This document shows, piece by piece, positions 1 through 6,024 of a stretch of DNA of 10,727 bases; the first letter of the stretch is position 1; each line of letters opens with the position of its first letter. The DNA comes from 66-474 sp036278635 (GTDB lineage: Bacteria > Pseudomonadota > Gammaproteobacteria > Xanthomonadales > Rhodanobacteraceae): contig DASUKQ010000023.1 in NCBI GenBank assembly GCA_036278635.1, positions 1 to 10,727 on the forward strand, written 5' to 3'. The translations under genes and the position numbers were made by a program. The notes beneath the pieces are model-generated. The model was given only the letters and a program-made list of their open reading frames with translations. It was not told the origin of the DNA and searched no databases.

Positions 1-1
1 G

Positions 2-112
2 TGCGAACAGGGCGAGGAAATCGCGCCCGGCCCGCACGAAGCCGGCATCGACACCGCGCAAATCACCCCGGAAGAACGCGACGAACACGGGATGCCACGC
101 ATGCCGGGTTGA
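2..112 (+). CDS. C-terminal fragment of an unidentified protein (partial at left edge)
   Basis: An open frame enters from the left edge and ends with TGA at 110-112, giving 36 residues that end in GMPRMPG. The fragment is rich in Glu, Pro and Gly and looks like an acidic flexible tail. Codon third positions are mostly G or C, as in the real genes of the window; the other two + frames here are Arg-rich and look like shadows. I do not recognise the family and no domain is visible. A copy of the dispersed hairpin repeat starts 8 nt after the stop, as happens after the small membrane protein gene at 4286-4480, which supports this being a true gene end. Confidence 0.55.
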   Translation, partial: CEQGEEIAPGPHEAGIDTAQITPEERDEHGMPRMPG

Positions 113-119
113 GGCTGTC

Positions 120-229
120 TTGTGCGATCGCCCATGATTGCTGCGCGGTTGAAGTCCGACGCACCCCGTTGATTGCATGACCAACCAGCACCAGGACAGC
201 CATCCGTGGCCTGACCCTCACAAAAGCCG
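120..229 (+). repeat. Dispersed post-stop hairpin repeat, copy 1 (apparently interrupted)
   Basis: Positions 120-145 match 4482-4507 at 23 of 26 bases. The core GCGATC (125-130) and GATTGC (136-141) can pair with one G-U, leaving a short loop. The 12-mer TCACAAAAGCCG, which directly follows the core in the second copy (4508-4519), recurs here at 218-229, 72 nt further on. The outer arm TTGTG (120-124) can still pair with CACAA (220-224). Either copy 1 gained 72 nt or copy 2 lost them. The element fills most of the gap between the partial gene and the thioesterase; no gene is visible in the 72-nt stretch and I see no target-site duplication. Confidence 0.55.
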
Positions 230-243
230 CTGCGTAGACATTC

Positions 244-684
244 ATGCCGATCTGGAAACAACCCGTCGATCTCGAAACCGCCAACGCGTGGAGCCGGCGC
301 ACGCTGATGCAGGCGCTCGGCATCCGCATCACCGAAATCGGCGACGACTTCCTGCGCGGCACGATGCCGGTGGACGACCGCACCCGCCAGCCCTATGGCA
401 TCCTGCACGGCGGCGCGTCGGCCGCACTGGCCGAAACGCTGGGTTCGACGGCCGCGATGCTGTGCTGCGAAGACGGTCGCGCCGCGGTCGGACTCGACAT
501 CAACGCCAACCACTTGCGCGCGGTGCGCGAAGGCCTGGTCACGGGCACCGCGCGGGCCGTCCACGTCGGCCGCAGCACCCAAGTGTGGGAGATCCGCATC
601 GAGGACGACGCCGGGAAACTCGTCTGCATCGCGCGCCTGACCATGGCGGTGGTGCCAGGTGAGGATTTCTCGTTGCGGCCGTAG
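244..684 (+). CDS. Hotdog-fold acyl-CoA thioesterase, YdiI/MenI-like (PaaI superfamily)
   Basis: This predicted cytoplasmic thioesterase hydrolyses an acyl- or aroyl-CoA. The 146-residue protein resembles E. coli YdiI (1,4-dihydroxy-2-naphthoyl-CoA hydrolase) and its paralogue EntH/YbdB along its whole length: IWK near the start, TMPVDDRTRQP at 40-50, ILHGGASAALAETLGS at 53-68 and GLDINANHLRAVREG in the second half. Gln49, His55 and Glu64 align with the YdiI active-site residues Gln48, His54 and Glu63; Glu64 would be the catalytic acid/base. The ATG at 244 fits the YdiI N terminus, although no good Shine-Dalgarno is visible. No menaquinone or enterobactin gene is nearby, and ubiquinone-type gammaproteobacteria often lack the men pathway, so the substrate is open. 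Family assignment is very sure; the menI function is not. Confidence 0.93.
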   Translation: MPIWKQPVDLETANAWSRRTLMQALGIRITEIGDDFLRGTMPVDDRTRQPYGILHGGASAALAETLGSTAAMLCCEDGRAAVGLDINANHLRAVREGLVTGTARAVHVGRSTQVWEIRIEDDAGKLVCIARLTMAVVPGEDFSLRP

Positions 685-691
685 CGCCGCG

Positions 692-752
692 AAGAGCCAT
701 CCCCCTCGGTCCCCCTTCGTTCCGAAGGGGGAAGACAAGAGCCATTCCCCTC
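692..752 (+). terminator. Hairpin flanked by 16-bp direct repeats after the thioesterase gene
   Basis: CCCCCTTCG (711-719) pairs perfectly with CGAAGGGGG (723-731) around a 3-nt loop, 26 nt after the thioesterase stop. There is no T-tract, so this is at best a weak or Rho-assisted terminator or an RNA 3'-end protector. Two copies of a 16-mer starting AAGAGCCAT flank the hairpin at 692-707 and 737-752 and differ at one base, which suggests a small repeat unit duplicated around the stem. Confidence 0.5.
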
Positions 753-852
753 ATCGCGCTGCGGCGGGGTGATGCCGCCGCGCGCGGAAGCGGACGCATG
801 CGTCTCGCCAGATGCGACGATGCGCGCATAACGTCACCGGCATCCCCGCCCC

Positions 853-864
853 TACAATCCCTGC
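853..864 (+). promoter_or_regulatory. Predicted -10 box of rmuC, close to the start codon
   Basis: TACAAT at 853-858 matches the sigma-70 -10 consensus TATAAT at five of six bases and ends 6 nt before the ATG at 865. The expected transcription start falls on or beside the A of the ATG, so the mRNA is predicted to be leaderless or nearly so. There is no Shine-Dalgarno between box and ATG. No good -35 element is visible. Confidence 0.5.
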
Positions 865-2124
865 ATGGACACGACCCTGCTGATCGCCATCGTTGCGCTT
901 GCCTGTGTCGCAGTGATCCTGTTGATCGTCCTGGTGCTGCGCCCACGCGGCGACGCGGGCTTGCGCGAGAAGCTGGACGCGTTGCGCGGCGACAGCGAAC
1001 GCGTCGAGCGCGCGTTGCGCGAAGAGCAACGGGCGGCTCGCGTCGAGCTGGCCGAGACACTGGAACGCTTGGGCGGCCAGTTGCGACTGTCATTGTCGGC
1101 ACTTGCCGCCGACAATGAAAAACGCCTCGGCGAAGTGCGCGGAACGCTGGAAACACAATTGAAGGTGTTGCAAACCGACAACGCAGCGCAACTCGAACAA
1201 ATGCGCAAAGTGGTGGACGAAAAGCTCGACAAAACCCTTGGCGCGCGCCTGGATGCTTCGTTCAAGCGTGTTTCGGAAAACCTGGAAGCGGTGCAGCGGG
1301 GCCTCGGCGAAATGCAGGCGCTGGCCACCGGCGTCGGCGACTTGAAGCGGGTACTGAGCAACGTCAAGACGCGGGGGACATTCGGGGAAGTCCAACTGGG
1401 CGCGCTGCTCGAACAACTGCTGACCGCCGAACAGTACGCGGTCAACATCGCCACCGTGCCGGGTTCGAACGACCGCGTCGAATACGCGATCCGACTTCCC
1501 GGCCGCGACGCTGAATCCCCTGTCTGGCTGCCGATCGATGCCAAGTTCCCGATCGAGGATCACCAGCGGCTACTTGATGCGCAGGAGCGCGCCGATCCGG
1601 AAGCCGCGGCACTGGCCGCCGCCGCGCTGGAACGGCGCGTGCGTGACGAGGCCAAAACCATCCACGCCAAGTATGTCGCCCCGCCGGCCACCACGGATTT
1701 CGCGATCCTGTTCCTGCCGACGGAGGGGCTGTACGCCGAAGTCATCCGTCGTCCCGGCCTGTTCGAAACCCTGCAGCGCGACTGCCGCGTCACGGTGGCC
1801 GGCCCGACCACGTTGACCGCGATCCTCAACGCGCTGCAGATGGGTTTTCGCACCCTCGCGATCGAAAAGCGCAGCAGCGAGGTGTGGCAAATCCTCGGCG
1901 CGGTCAAGACCGAATTCGGGAAGTTCGGCGCGATCGTCGACAAGGCCCGGAACCAGCTCGACAGCGCGCGCAACAACCTCGACGAACTGGTCGGCCGTCG
2001 TTCGCGCGCGATCGAGCGCAAGTTGCGTAGCGTGGAATCGCTGCCGGAGGATGCATCCGGCGCTCTGCTCGGTGATGCGTCGCCGGTGGACGACGACACG
2101 GGAGACGACTCCGAGCCGACCTGA
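865..2124 (+). CDS. rmuC: RmuC-family protein (DNA recombination / inversion limiting)
   Basis: RmuC proteins limit recombination between inverted repeats in E. coli and carry a restriction-endonuclease-like (PD-(D/E)XK) core; the biochemical activity is not settled. The 419-residue product has an N-terminal membrane anchor (about residues 4-25, LLIAIVALACVAVILLIVLV) and a long charged coiled coil (about 30-150). The conserved core follows: KTRGTFGE with Glu175, then LPIDAKFP with Asp225 and Lys227, fitting the nuclease-type acidic and lysine positions. Further conserved stretches are ILFLPTEGLYAEV and GPTTLTAILNALQMGF, and the C terminus is an acidic tail. The length fits the family. The ATG at 865 starts directly on the membrane anchor and lies just after the predicted -10 box. 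folE begins 63 bp downstream and is functionally unrelated. Confidence 0.95.
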   Translation: MDTTLLIAIVALACVAVILLIVLVLRPRGDAGLREKLDALRGDSERVERALREEQRAARVELAETLERLGGQLRLSLSALAADNEKRLGEVRGTLETQLKVLQTDNAAQLEQMRKVVDEKLDKTLGARLDASFKRVSENLEAVQRGLGEMQALATGVGDLKRVLSNVKTRGTFGEVQLGALLEQLLTAEQYAVNIATVPGSNDRVEYAIRLPGRDAESPVWLPIDAKFPIEDHQRLLDAQERADPEAAALAAAALERRVRDEAKTIHAKYVAPPATTDFAILFLPTEGLYAEVIRRPGLFETLQRDCRVTVAGPTTLTAILNALQMGFRTLAIEKRSSEVWQILGAVKTEFGKFGAIVDKARNQLDSARNNLDELVGRRSRAIERKLRSVESLPEDASGALLGDASPVDDDTGDDSEPT

Positions 2125-2150
2125 TGGTGCGCGCTGCCGCGGCAACCGCG

Positions 2151-2157
2151 TTAAACT
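2151..2157 (+). promoter_or_regulatory. Possible -10 element upstream of folE
   Basis: The AT-rich heptamer TTAAACT lies in otherwise GC-rich DNA in the 63-bp gap between rmuC and folE, about 30 nt before the folE ATG. It could serve as a -10 region giving a short leader that contains GAGAG at 2174-2178 as a weak ribosome-binding site. No convincing -35 is visible, so co-transcription with rmuC is not excluded. Confidence 0.3.
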
Positions 2158-2187
2158 GGACCGCTGCGTGTTCCGAGAGACGAACCC

Positions 2188-2817
2188 ATGAGCGAATCCA
2201 GCAATCCTTCCCTGTGTGCGGCCTCGCGACCGACGTCGCCGCCGGTGACGCGCGACCAGGCGATGGACGCGGTACGCACGCTGCTGCGCTGGGCTGGCGA
2301 CGAGCCTACCCGCGAAGGCTTGCGCGATACGCCCAAGCGCGTGGTGGATGCCTATACCGAATGGTTCTCTGGTTACGAGGAGGATCCCGAGGACTTCCTG
2401 CGCCGCACTTTCAAGGAGGTTGCAGGTTACGACGAGATGATCGTGTTGCGCGACATCCAGTTCGAATCGCATTGCGAGCACCACCTGGCGCCGATCATCG
2501 GCCGCGCGCACGTGGGCTACCTGCCCGACGGCAAGGTCGTGGGCATCTCCAAACTGGCGCGCGTGGTCGATGCGTTCGCGCACCGCATGCAGGTCCAGGA
2601 AAAGTTGACCGCCCAGATCGCAACCTGCATCCAGGACGTGCTGCACCCGCGCGGGGTCGGCGTGGTGATCGATGCAGTGCACCAGTGCATGACCACCCGT
2701 GGGGTCCACAAGCGCGGGGTGTCGCTGGTTACCAGCCAGATGCTGGGCAGCTTCCGCGAGGATGCGCGGACGCGCTCGGAATTCCTCAACTTCATCGACA
2801 TCGACGGTGGGCGTTGA
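2188..2817 (+). CDS. folE: GTP cyclohydrolase I (type I)
   Basis: This enzyme converts GTP to 7,8-dihydroneopterin triphosphate, the first step of tetrahydrofolate synthesis; the same product can feed tetrahydrobiopterin or queuosine precursors. It is a cytoplasmic homodecamer with catalytic zinc. The 209-residue product has the family N-terminal helical part (TREGLRDTPKRVVDAYTEWFSGY, residues 41-63), then FESHCEHHLAPIIG and VHQCMTTRGV. Cys96, His99 and Cys167 match the zinc ligands of E. coli FolE (110, 113, 181) with a constant offset of 14. His98 and His165 match the catalytic histidines. The C terminus TRSEFLNFI is typical. The ATG at 2188 is preceded by a weak GAGAG. No other folate gene is nearby, so this copy stands alone. 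Confidence 0.97.
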   Translation: MSESSNPSLCAASRPTSPPVTRDQAMDAVRTLLRWAGDEPTREGLRDTPKRVVDAYTEWFSGYEEDPEDFLRRTFKEVAGYDEMIVLRDIQFESHCEHHLAPIIGRAHVGYLPDGKVVGISKLARVVDAFAHRMQVQEKLTAQIATCIQDVLHPRGVGVVIDAVHQCMTTRGVHKRGVSLVTSQMLGSFREDARTRSEFLNFIDIDGGR

Positions 2818-2880
2818 TTTGTGCAGTCGCCTGCGCGCATGCTCCTGCCGCCAGCCTGCCGCAGGAGCGCTCGTGAGCGC
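2811..2880 (+). repeat. Palindromic cluster after folE (possible terminator, REP-like)
   Basis: The stop-spanning 14-mer GCGTTGATTTGTGC (2811-2824) is identical to 4474-4487 at the end of the small membrane protein gene. Two stems follow. GCTCCTGC (2841-2848) pairs perfectly with GCAGGAGC (2861-2868) around a 12-nt loop, and GCGCTC (2867-2872) pairs with GAGCGC (2875-2880). The two stems share two bases, so they would compete. The GGAGCGCTCGTGAGCGCGAC part resembles the short GGAGCGAC-type palindromes scattered between genes in Xanthomonadaceae and pseudomonads. There is no T-tract. Confidence 0.5.
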
Positions 2881-2946
2881 GACCAACATTTGGGCATCGC
2901 CTGAAGCGCACGACCTCCACCAAGCGCTCTGCTTTTTGGCCCACGC

Positions 2947-4224
2947 ATGACCGAACCCGGGCATATCGACCATCCGCGCCGCCGCGCGGCAGTGATCTTC
3001 ATCTTCGTCACGGTGCTGATCGACATCCTGAGTTTCGGGATCATCATCCCGGTATTGCCGCACCTCATCATCGAACTGGTCGGCGGCAGCATTGCCCACG
3101 CCGCGGTGTGGGTGGCCGCGTTCGGCACCCTGTTCATGCTGATGCAGTTCGTGTTTTCGCCGATCCAGGGCGCGCTCTCGGACCGTTTCGGGCGCCGCGC
3201 GGTGATCCTGATTTCCAGCTTCGGCCTCGGCGTGGACTTCGTGGTGATGGCGCTGGCGCCGGTGCTGTGGCTGTTGTTCATCGGCCGCGCGGTGTCGGGC
3301 ATGTGCGCGGCCAGCTTCAGCACCGCCAACGCCTACATCGCCGACACCACCCCCCGGGAGAAGCGCGCCGCCGCATTCGGCCTGCTGGGCGCGGCGTTCG
3401 CGATCGGCTTCATCGTGGGACCCGCACTGGGCGGCTTCCTCGGCCACATTTCGATACGCCTGCCATTCTGGGTCGCTGCGTGCCTGTCGCTGCTCAATTT
3501 CTGCTACGGCTTTTTCGTGCTGCCCGAATCGTTGCCGCCCGAACGCCGCAGCGTGCGCGTCGACTGGCGGCACGCCAACCCGCTGGGCTCGCTGATGTTG
3601 CTGCGCCGGTATCCGCAGGTGTTCGCGCTGGCGGCGGTGTTCTTCCTGATGGCACTGGCACAATTCTCGATCAACTCCACCTACGTGTTGTATACCGATT
3701 ACCGCTTCGGCTGGGGGCCGCAGATCGTCGGCTATACGCTGGCGCTGGTGGGATTGTGCACCGGCATCGTGCAGGGCCTTCTGGTGCGGCCGCTGATGCC
3801 ACGGTTGGGCGAGCGTCGCATGATGCTGACCGGGCTCGCGTTCCTGATCGTGGGCTACCTGGTATTCGGGCTCGCTGCCAGCGAGTGGATTTTCGTGGCC
3901 GCGATCCCGCTGCTGTGCATGGGCGGGCTGGCGGGCCCCGCGGCGCAATCACTGGTCACCCACCAGGTCGACCCGACCGAGCAGGGTCGATTGCAGGGCG
4001 CGCTCACCAGCCTGCAAAGCCTCGCGGGAGTGTTCGGGCCCGCACTGTTCGCCAACCTGTTCGCGGTGTTCATCGGCAAGCATGCGCCTACCACGCATTT
4101 GCCAGGTATCGCGTTTGCGCTGGCCGCGGCGCTGGCGCTGCTGGCGCTGTTCCTGACGGCGCGCGCCACGCGCGGCATGCGCGCGCCCGCCCGCGTCCCC
4201 GCCGGCGAACCGGATTCTGCGTGA
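2947..4224 (+). CDS. MFS drug-exporter-type transporter (DHA1, TetA-like)
   Basis: This is a predicted 12-helix inner-membrane proton antiporter of the major facilitator superfamily, closest in motif pattern to TetA-type (TCR/Tet) exporters. In the 425-residue product, the first helix carries LIDILSFGIIIPVLP with Asp26, equivalent to Asp15 of TetA. Motif A is GALSDRFGRR with Asp79 between helices 2 and 3. Arg114 fits motif B. Motif C, GFIVGPALGG (154-163), marks an antiporter. A hydrophilic central loop (about 195-215) separates the two six-helix halves. There is no tetR-like regulator next to it, so tetracycline resistance should not be assumed; many chromosomal members have unknown substrates. 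The ATG at 2947 lacks a clear Shine-Dalgarno and I see no promoter. It lies 129 bp after folE, beyond the palindromes. Confidence 0.92.
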   Translation: MTEPGHIDHPRRRAAVIFIFVTVLIDILSFGIIIPVLPHLIIELVGGSIAHAAVWVAAFGTLFMLMQFVFSPIQGALSDRFGRRAVILISSFGLGVDFVVMALAPVLWLLFIGRAVSGMCAASFSTANAYIADTTPREKRAAAFGLLGAAFAIGFIVGPALGGFLGHISIRLPFWVAACLSLLNFCYGFFVLPESLPPERRSVRVDWRHANPLGSLMLLRRYPQVFALAAVFFLMALAQFSINSTYVLYTDYRFGWGPQIVGYTLALVGLCTGIVQGLLVRPLMPRLGERRMMLTGLAFLIVGYLVFGLAASEWIFVAAIPLLCMGGLAGPAAQSLVTHQVDPTEQGRLQGALTSLQSLAGVFGPALFANLFAVFIGKHAPTTHLPGIAFALAAALALLALFLTARATRGMRAPARVPAGEPDSA

Positions 4225-4285
4225 GCCTTGCCTTTGCCCGCCGCCAATCCCATTTCTGTCCGTTCATTGCCCATGGAATCTCCGC

Positions 4286-4480
4286 ATGGCCACCTTCCTG
4301 CTCTGGTTGCTGCTGTTGATCTTCTGCTGGCCGCTCGCGCTGCTGGCGCTGATCCTGTATCCGCTGGTGTGGCTGATCCTGCTGCCGTTCCGGCTGCTTG
4401 GCATCGCTGTCGGCGGCGTTTTCGATTTCCTGCGCGCACTCGGTACCTTGCCGGCGCGCGTGTTGCGCGGTCCGCGTTGA
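4286..4480 (+). CDS. Small two-helix membrane protein, 64 residues, function unknown
   Basis: The product is almost entirely hydrophobic at its N terminus: residues 3-14 and 17-34 are runs of Leu, Trp, Ile and Phe broken by Pro16, Pro26 and Pro34. A third amphipathic segment (37-50) follows, and the tail is basic (RVLRGPR). This suggests a small inner-membrane protein with a hairpin or bent helix and a positive cytoplasmic end. GGAA at 4275-4278 lies 7 nt before the ATG and supports the start. It is 61 bp after the MFS gene on the same strand and could be co-transcribed. The dispersed repeat begins one base after its stop. I cannot assign a function. Confidence 0.75.
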   Translation: MATFLLWLLLLIFCWPLALLALILYPLVWLILLPFRLLGIAVGGVFDFLRALGTLPARVLRGPR

Positions 4481-4519
4481 TTTGTGCGATCGTCCAAGAT
4501 CGCTGCGTCACAAAAGCCG
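4481..4519 (+). repeat. Dispersed post-stop hairpin repeat, copy 2 (compact form)
   Basis: TTTGTG (4481-4486) pairs with CACAAA (4509-4514 region) as an outer stem, and GCGATC (4486-4491) with GATCGC (4498-4503) as an inner stem around GTCCAA; CTGCGT is left as a one-sided bulge. The core matches 120-145 at 23 of 26 bases and the trailing TCACAAAAGCCG matches 218-229 exactly. The element starts right after the TGA of the small membrane protein gene, so it could form the 3' end of that mRNA, but there is no T-tract. Confidence 0.6.
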
Positions 4520-4557
4520 GTACGGCCGCAATCTCATTGCTTCGGCAGCACCAGAAC

Positions 4558-4570
4558 GGGCATCCTGCCC
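4558..4570 (+). other. Short hairpin upstream of the DUF1993 gene
   Basis: GGGCA (4558-4562) pairs with TGCCC (4566-4570) around TCC. It sits mid-gap, about 60 nt before the next start codon. It is short and has no T-tract, so its role is unclear and it may be chance in GC-rich DNA. Confidence 0.25.
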
Positions 4571-4628
4571 TGACTCTTCACAACAATCGTTTCCTGCGTA
4601 ACCACTCTTCCAGCTTGGAGTTCAACCC

Positions 4629-5135
4629 ATGACGATCTCGATGTACCGGGCTTCCGTTCCCGTGTTTGCACGCGCACTGACCAACCTCGTGGAAGTGCTG
4701 AAAAAGGGCGAAACGTTCGCCAAGGAGAAGGGCGCCCAGCCGGATGTACTGCTGCAGCAACGATTGATCTTCGACATGCTGCCGCTGGTCAAGCAGATCC
4801 AGATCGCCTGCGACACCGCCGCGCGCGGCACGGCGCGCCTTGCCAATGCGGAGCCGCAGTCCTTCCCCGACACCGAAACCACGCTGGCGCAGGTGCAGGA
4901 CCGCATCGCGCGCACCATCGCCTACATCAAGACCTTCAAACCCGAACAGATCGACGGCAGCGAAGACCGCAGGGTGGTGATGAAGACGCGCCAGGGAGAA
5001 TTGGAATTCACCGGCATCGACTACCTCACCGGATACGCCCTGCCCAACTTCTTCTTCCACTGCGCCACCGCCTACGACATCCTGCGCGTGGCCGGCACGC
5101 CGATCGGCAAGAAGGATTACCTGGGCAGCCAGTGA
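4629..5135 (+). CDS. DUF1993 family protein (predicted helical bundle)
   Basis: The 168-residue soluble protein matches the DUF1993 pattern: MTISMYRASVPVFARALTNL at the start, a mid-section around LPLVKQIQIACDTA, and the C-terminal YALPNFFFHCATAYDILRVAG followed by PIGKKDYLG. The family is predicted to be all-helical and related to the DinB-like four-helix bundles, some of which bind metal and use thiol cofactors; no function has been shown for DUF1993 itself. No signal peptide or membrane segment is visible. The start is well supported by TTGGAG about 8 nt before the ATG. It stands alone between two repeat-bearing gaps. Confidence 0.88.
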   Translation: MTISMYRASVPVFARALTNLVEVLKKGETFAKEKGAQPDVLLQQRLIFDMLPLVKQIQIACDTAARGTARLANAEPQSFPDTETTLAQVQDRIARTIAYIKTFKPEQIDGSEDRRVVMKTRQGELEFTGIDYLTGYALPNFFFHCATAYDILRVAGTPIGKKDYLGSQ

Positions 5136-5377
5136 CAGCGACGTCGCCGCAAGTCGGGTTGAGCCCGGGATCCATCCGGGCGAAGCCCGACATCGCCGGT
5201 GCGAACGTCGGGGTTCGAAAAAAAAGTCCACCCCAACCTGCCTCGCTTCATGCGCGGCGGATTCGCCGCCGCGCGGCTGCTCCCGCCCTGCCGGGCTCCC
5301 CCCTTGTTCCCGCATTGCGCATCCGGGCGACCTGATTTGGCTACCATCCCCGTTCGATCAAATTCATGGAGTCCACC
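5136..5377. repeat. Palindrome-rich gap between DUF1993 and nnrU genes
   Basis: A 39-nt hairpin lies at 5153-5191: GTCGGG pairs with CCCGAC, then T-G and T-A, then a tandem GA/AG mismatch, then GCCCGG with CCGGGC around a short loop. After it come GTCGGGGTTCG, a run of eight A (5219-5226 region) and a second stem GCGGCG/CGCCGC around GATT (5254-5269). The gap has no gene that I can support; frames through it are Arg/Pro-rich on both strands. GTCGGG...CCCGAC palindromes are common intergenic repeats in Xanthomonadales genomes, so this is probably a composite repeat. The first hairpin, 17 nt after the DUF1993 stop, could also end that transcript. Confidence 0.5.
5342..5347 (+). promoter_or_regulatory. 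Possible -10 box of the nnrU gene
   Basis: TACCAT matches the -10 consensus at four of six bases and would start transcription near 5354, giving a leader of about 24 nt that contains the GGAG ribosome-binding site. No good -35 is visible. Confidence 0.3.
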
Positions 5378-5956
5378 ATGCCCCTCCTGATTCTCGGCCT
5401 GGTCATCTTTCTCGGCACGCACTCGGTGCACATGTTCGCGGCCGGTTGGCGCGGACGCGCGATTGCGCGCATCGGCCCGATGCCGTGGAAGGGTTTGTAT
5501 TCCGTAGCGTCGATCATCGGACTGGTGCTGATCATCATCGGCTTCGGGATGGCGCGACAGGCACCGGTGCTGCTTTACATGCCGCCGGTCTGGCTCACAC
5601 ACTTGAATGCGCTGTTCACGCTGGTTGCCTTCGTGCTGGTCGCGGCGGCCTACGTGCCGCGCAATCATCTGAAGGCGAAGATCGGACATCCGATGCTTGC
5701 GGGCGTGAAGCTGTGGGCAGCGGGACACCTTCTGGCGGTCGGTTTCCTGCACGACGTGGTGTTGTTCGGCGCATTCCTCGCGTGGGCCATCGTCGATTTC
5801 GCGGCATCGCGCCGGCGTGATCGCGCGACCGGCACGGTGTATCTTGCAGGCACGCTGGCAGGCGATGCCATCGCGGTGGTGCTCGGCGTGGTGGCGTGGG
5901 TGATCTTCGCCTTCCTGTTGCACGCGCCCCTGATCGGTGTGAACCCCTTCGCCTGA
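5378..5956 (+). CDS. NnrU-family integral membrane protein
   Basis: The 192-residue product has five or six hydrophobic helices. Landmarks are FLGTHSVHMF (11-20), PWKGLYSVASIIGLVLIIIGF (36-56) and GHPMLAGVKLWAAGHLLA (103-120) with His104 and His117. NnrU was named from nitric-oxide/nitrite respiration loci of Rhodobacter. The plant carotenoid isomerase Z-ISO is a homologue that binds haem b through histidines, so haem binding is a reasonable guess here. There are no denitrification genes in this window. I chose the ATG at 5378 rather than the in-frame ATG at 5366 because GGAG (5368-5371) lies 6 nt before 5378; the upstream ATG would overlap that site. The DUF3014 gene follows after 68 bp on the same strand. 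Confidence 0.88.
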   Translation: MPLLILGLVIFLGTHSVHMFAAGWRGRAIARIGPMPWKGLYSVASIIGLVLIIIGFGMARQAPVLLYMPPVWLTHLNALFTLVAFVLVAAAYVPRNHLKAKIGHPMLAGVKLWAAGHLLAVGFLHDVVLFGAFLAWAIVDFAASRRRDRATGTVYLAGTLAGDAIAVVLGVVAWVIFAFLLHAPLIGVNPFA

Positions 5957-6024
5957 CGCACGCAGCGGAACCATTCGGGCTCGCGCGCGTCCAATCCAGA
6001 TCACTTCAAATCGCCGGGGGTAAC

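Noticed and set aside
146..217. The 72-nt segment as a small gene or tRNA
   Set aside because: It has no convincing open frame or cloverleaf and no ribosome-binding site; it is listed only as a possible insert in the repeat.
1570..3948. A 792-codon open frame on the minus strand
   Set aside because: It runs antisense across rmuC, folE and the MFS gene, is rich in Arg, His and Gln, and has no domain pattern; it is a GC-driven shadow of three well-recognised genes.
2947..4224. Calling the MFS gene tetA (tetracycline resistance)
   Set aside because: The motifs are shared by many DHA1 exporters and there is no divergent tetR-type regulator or mobile context.
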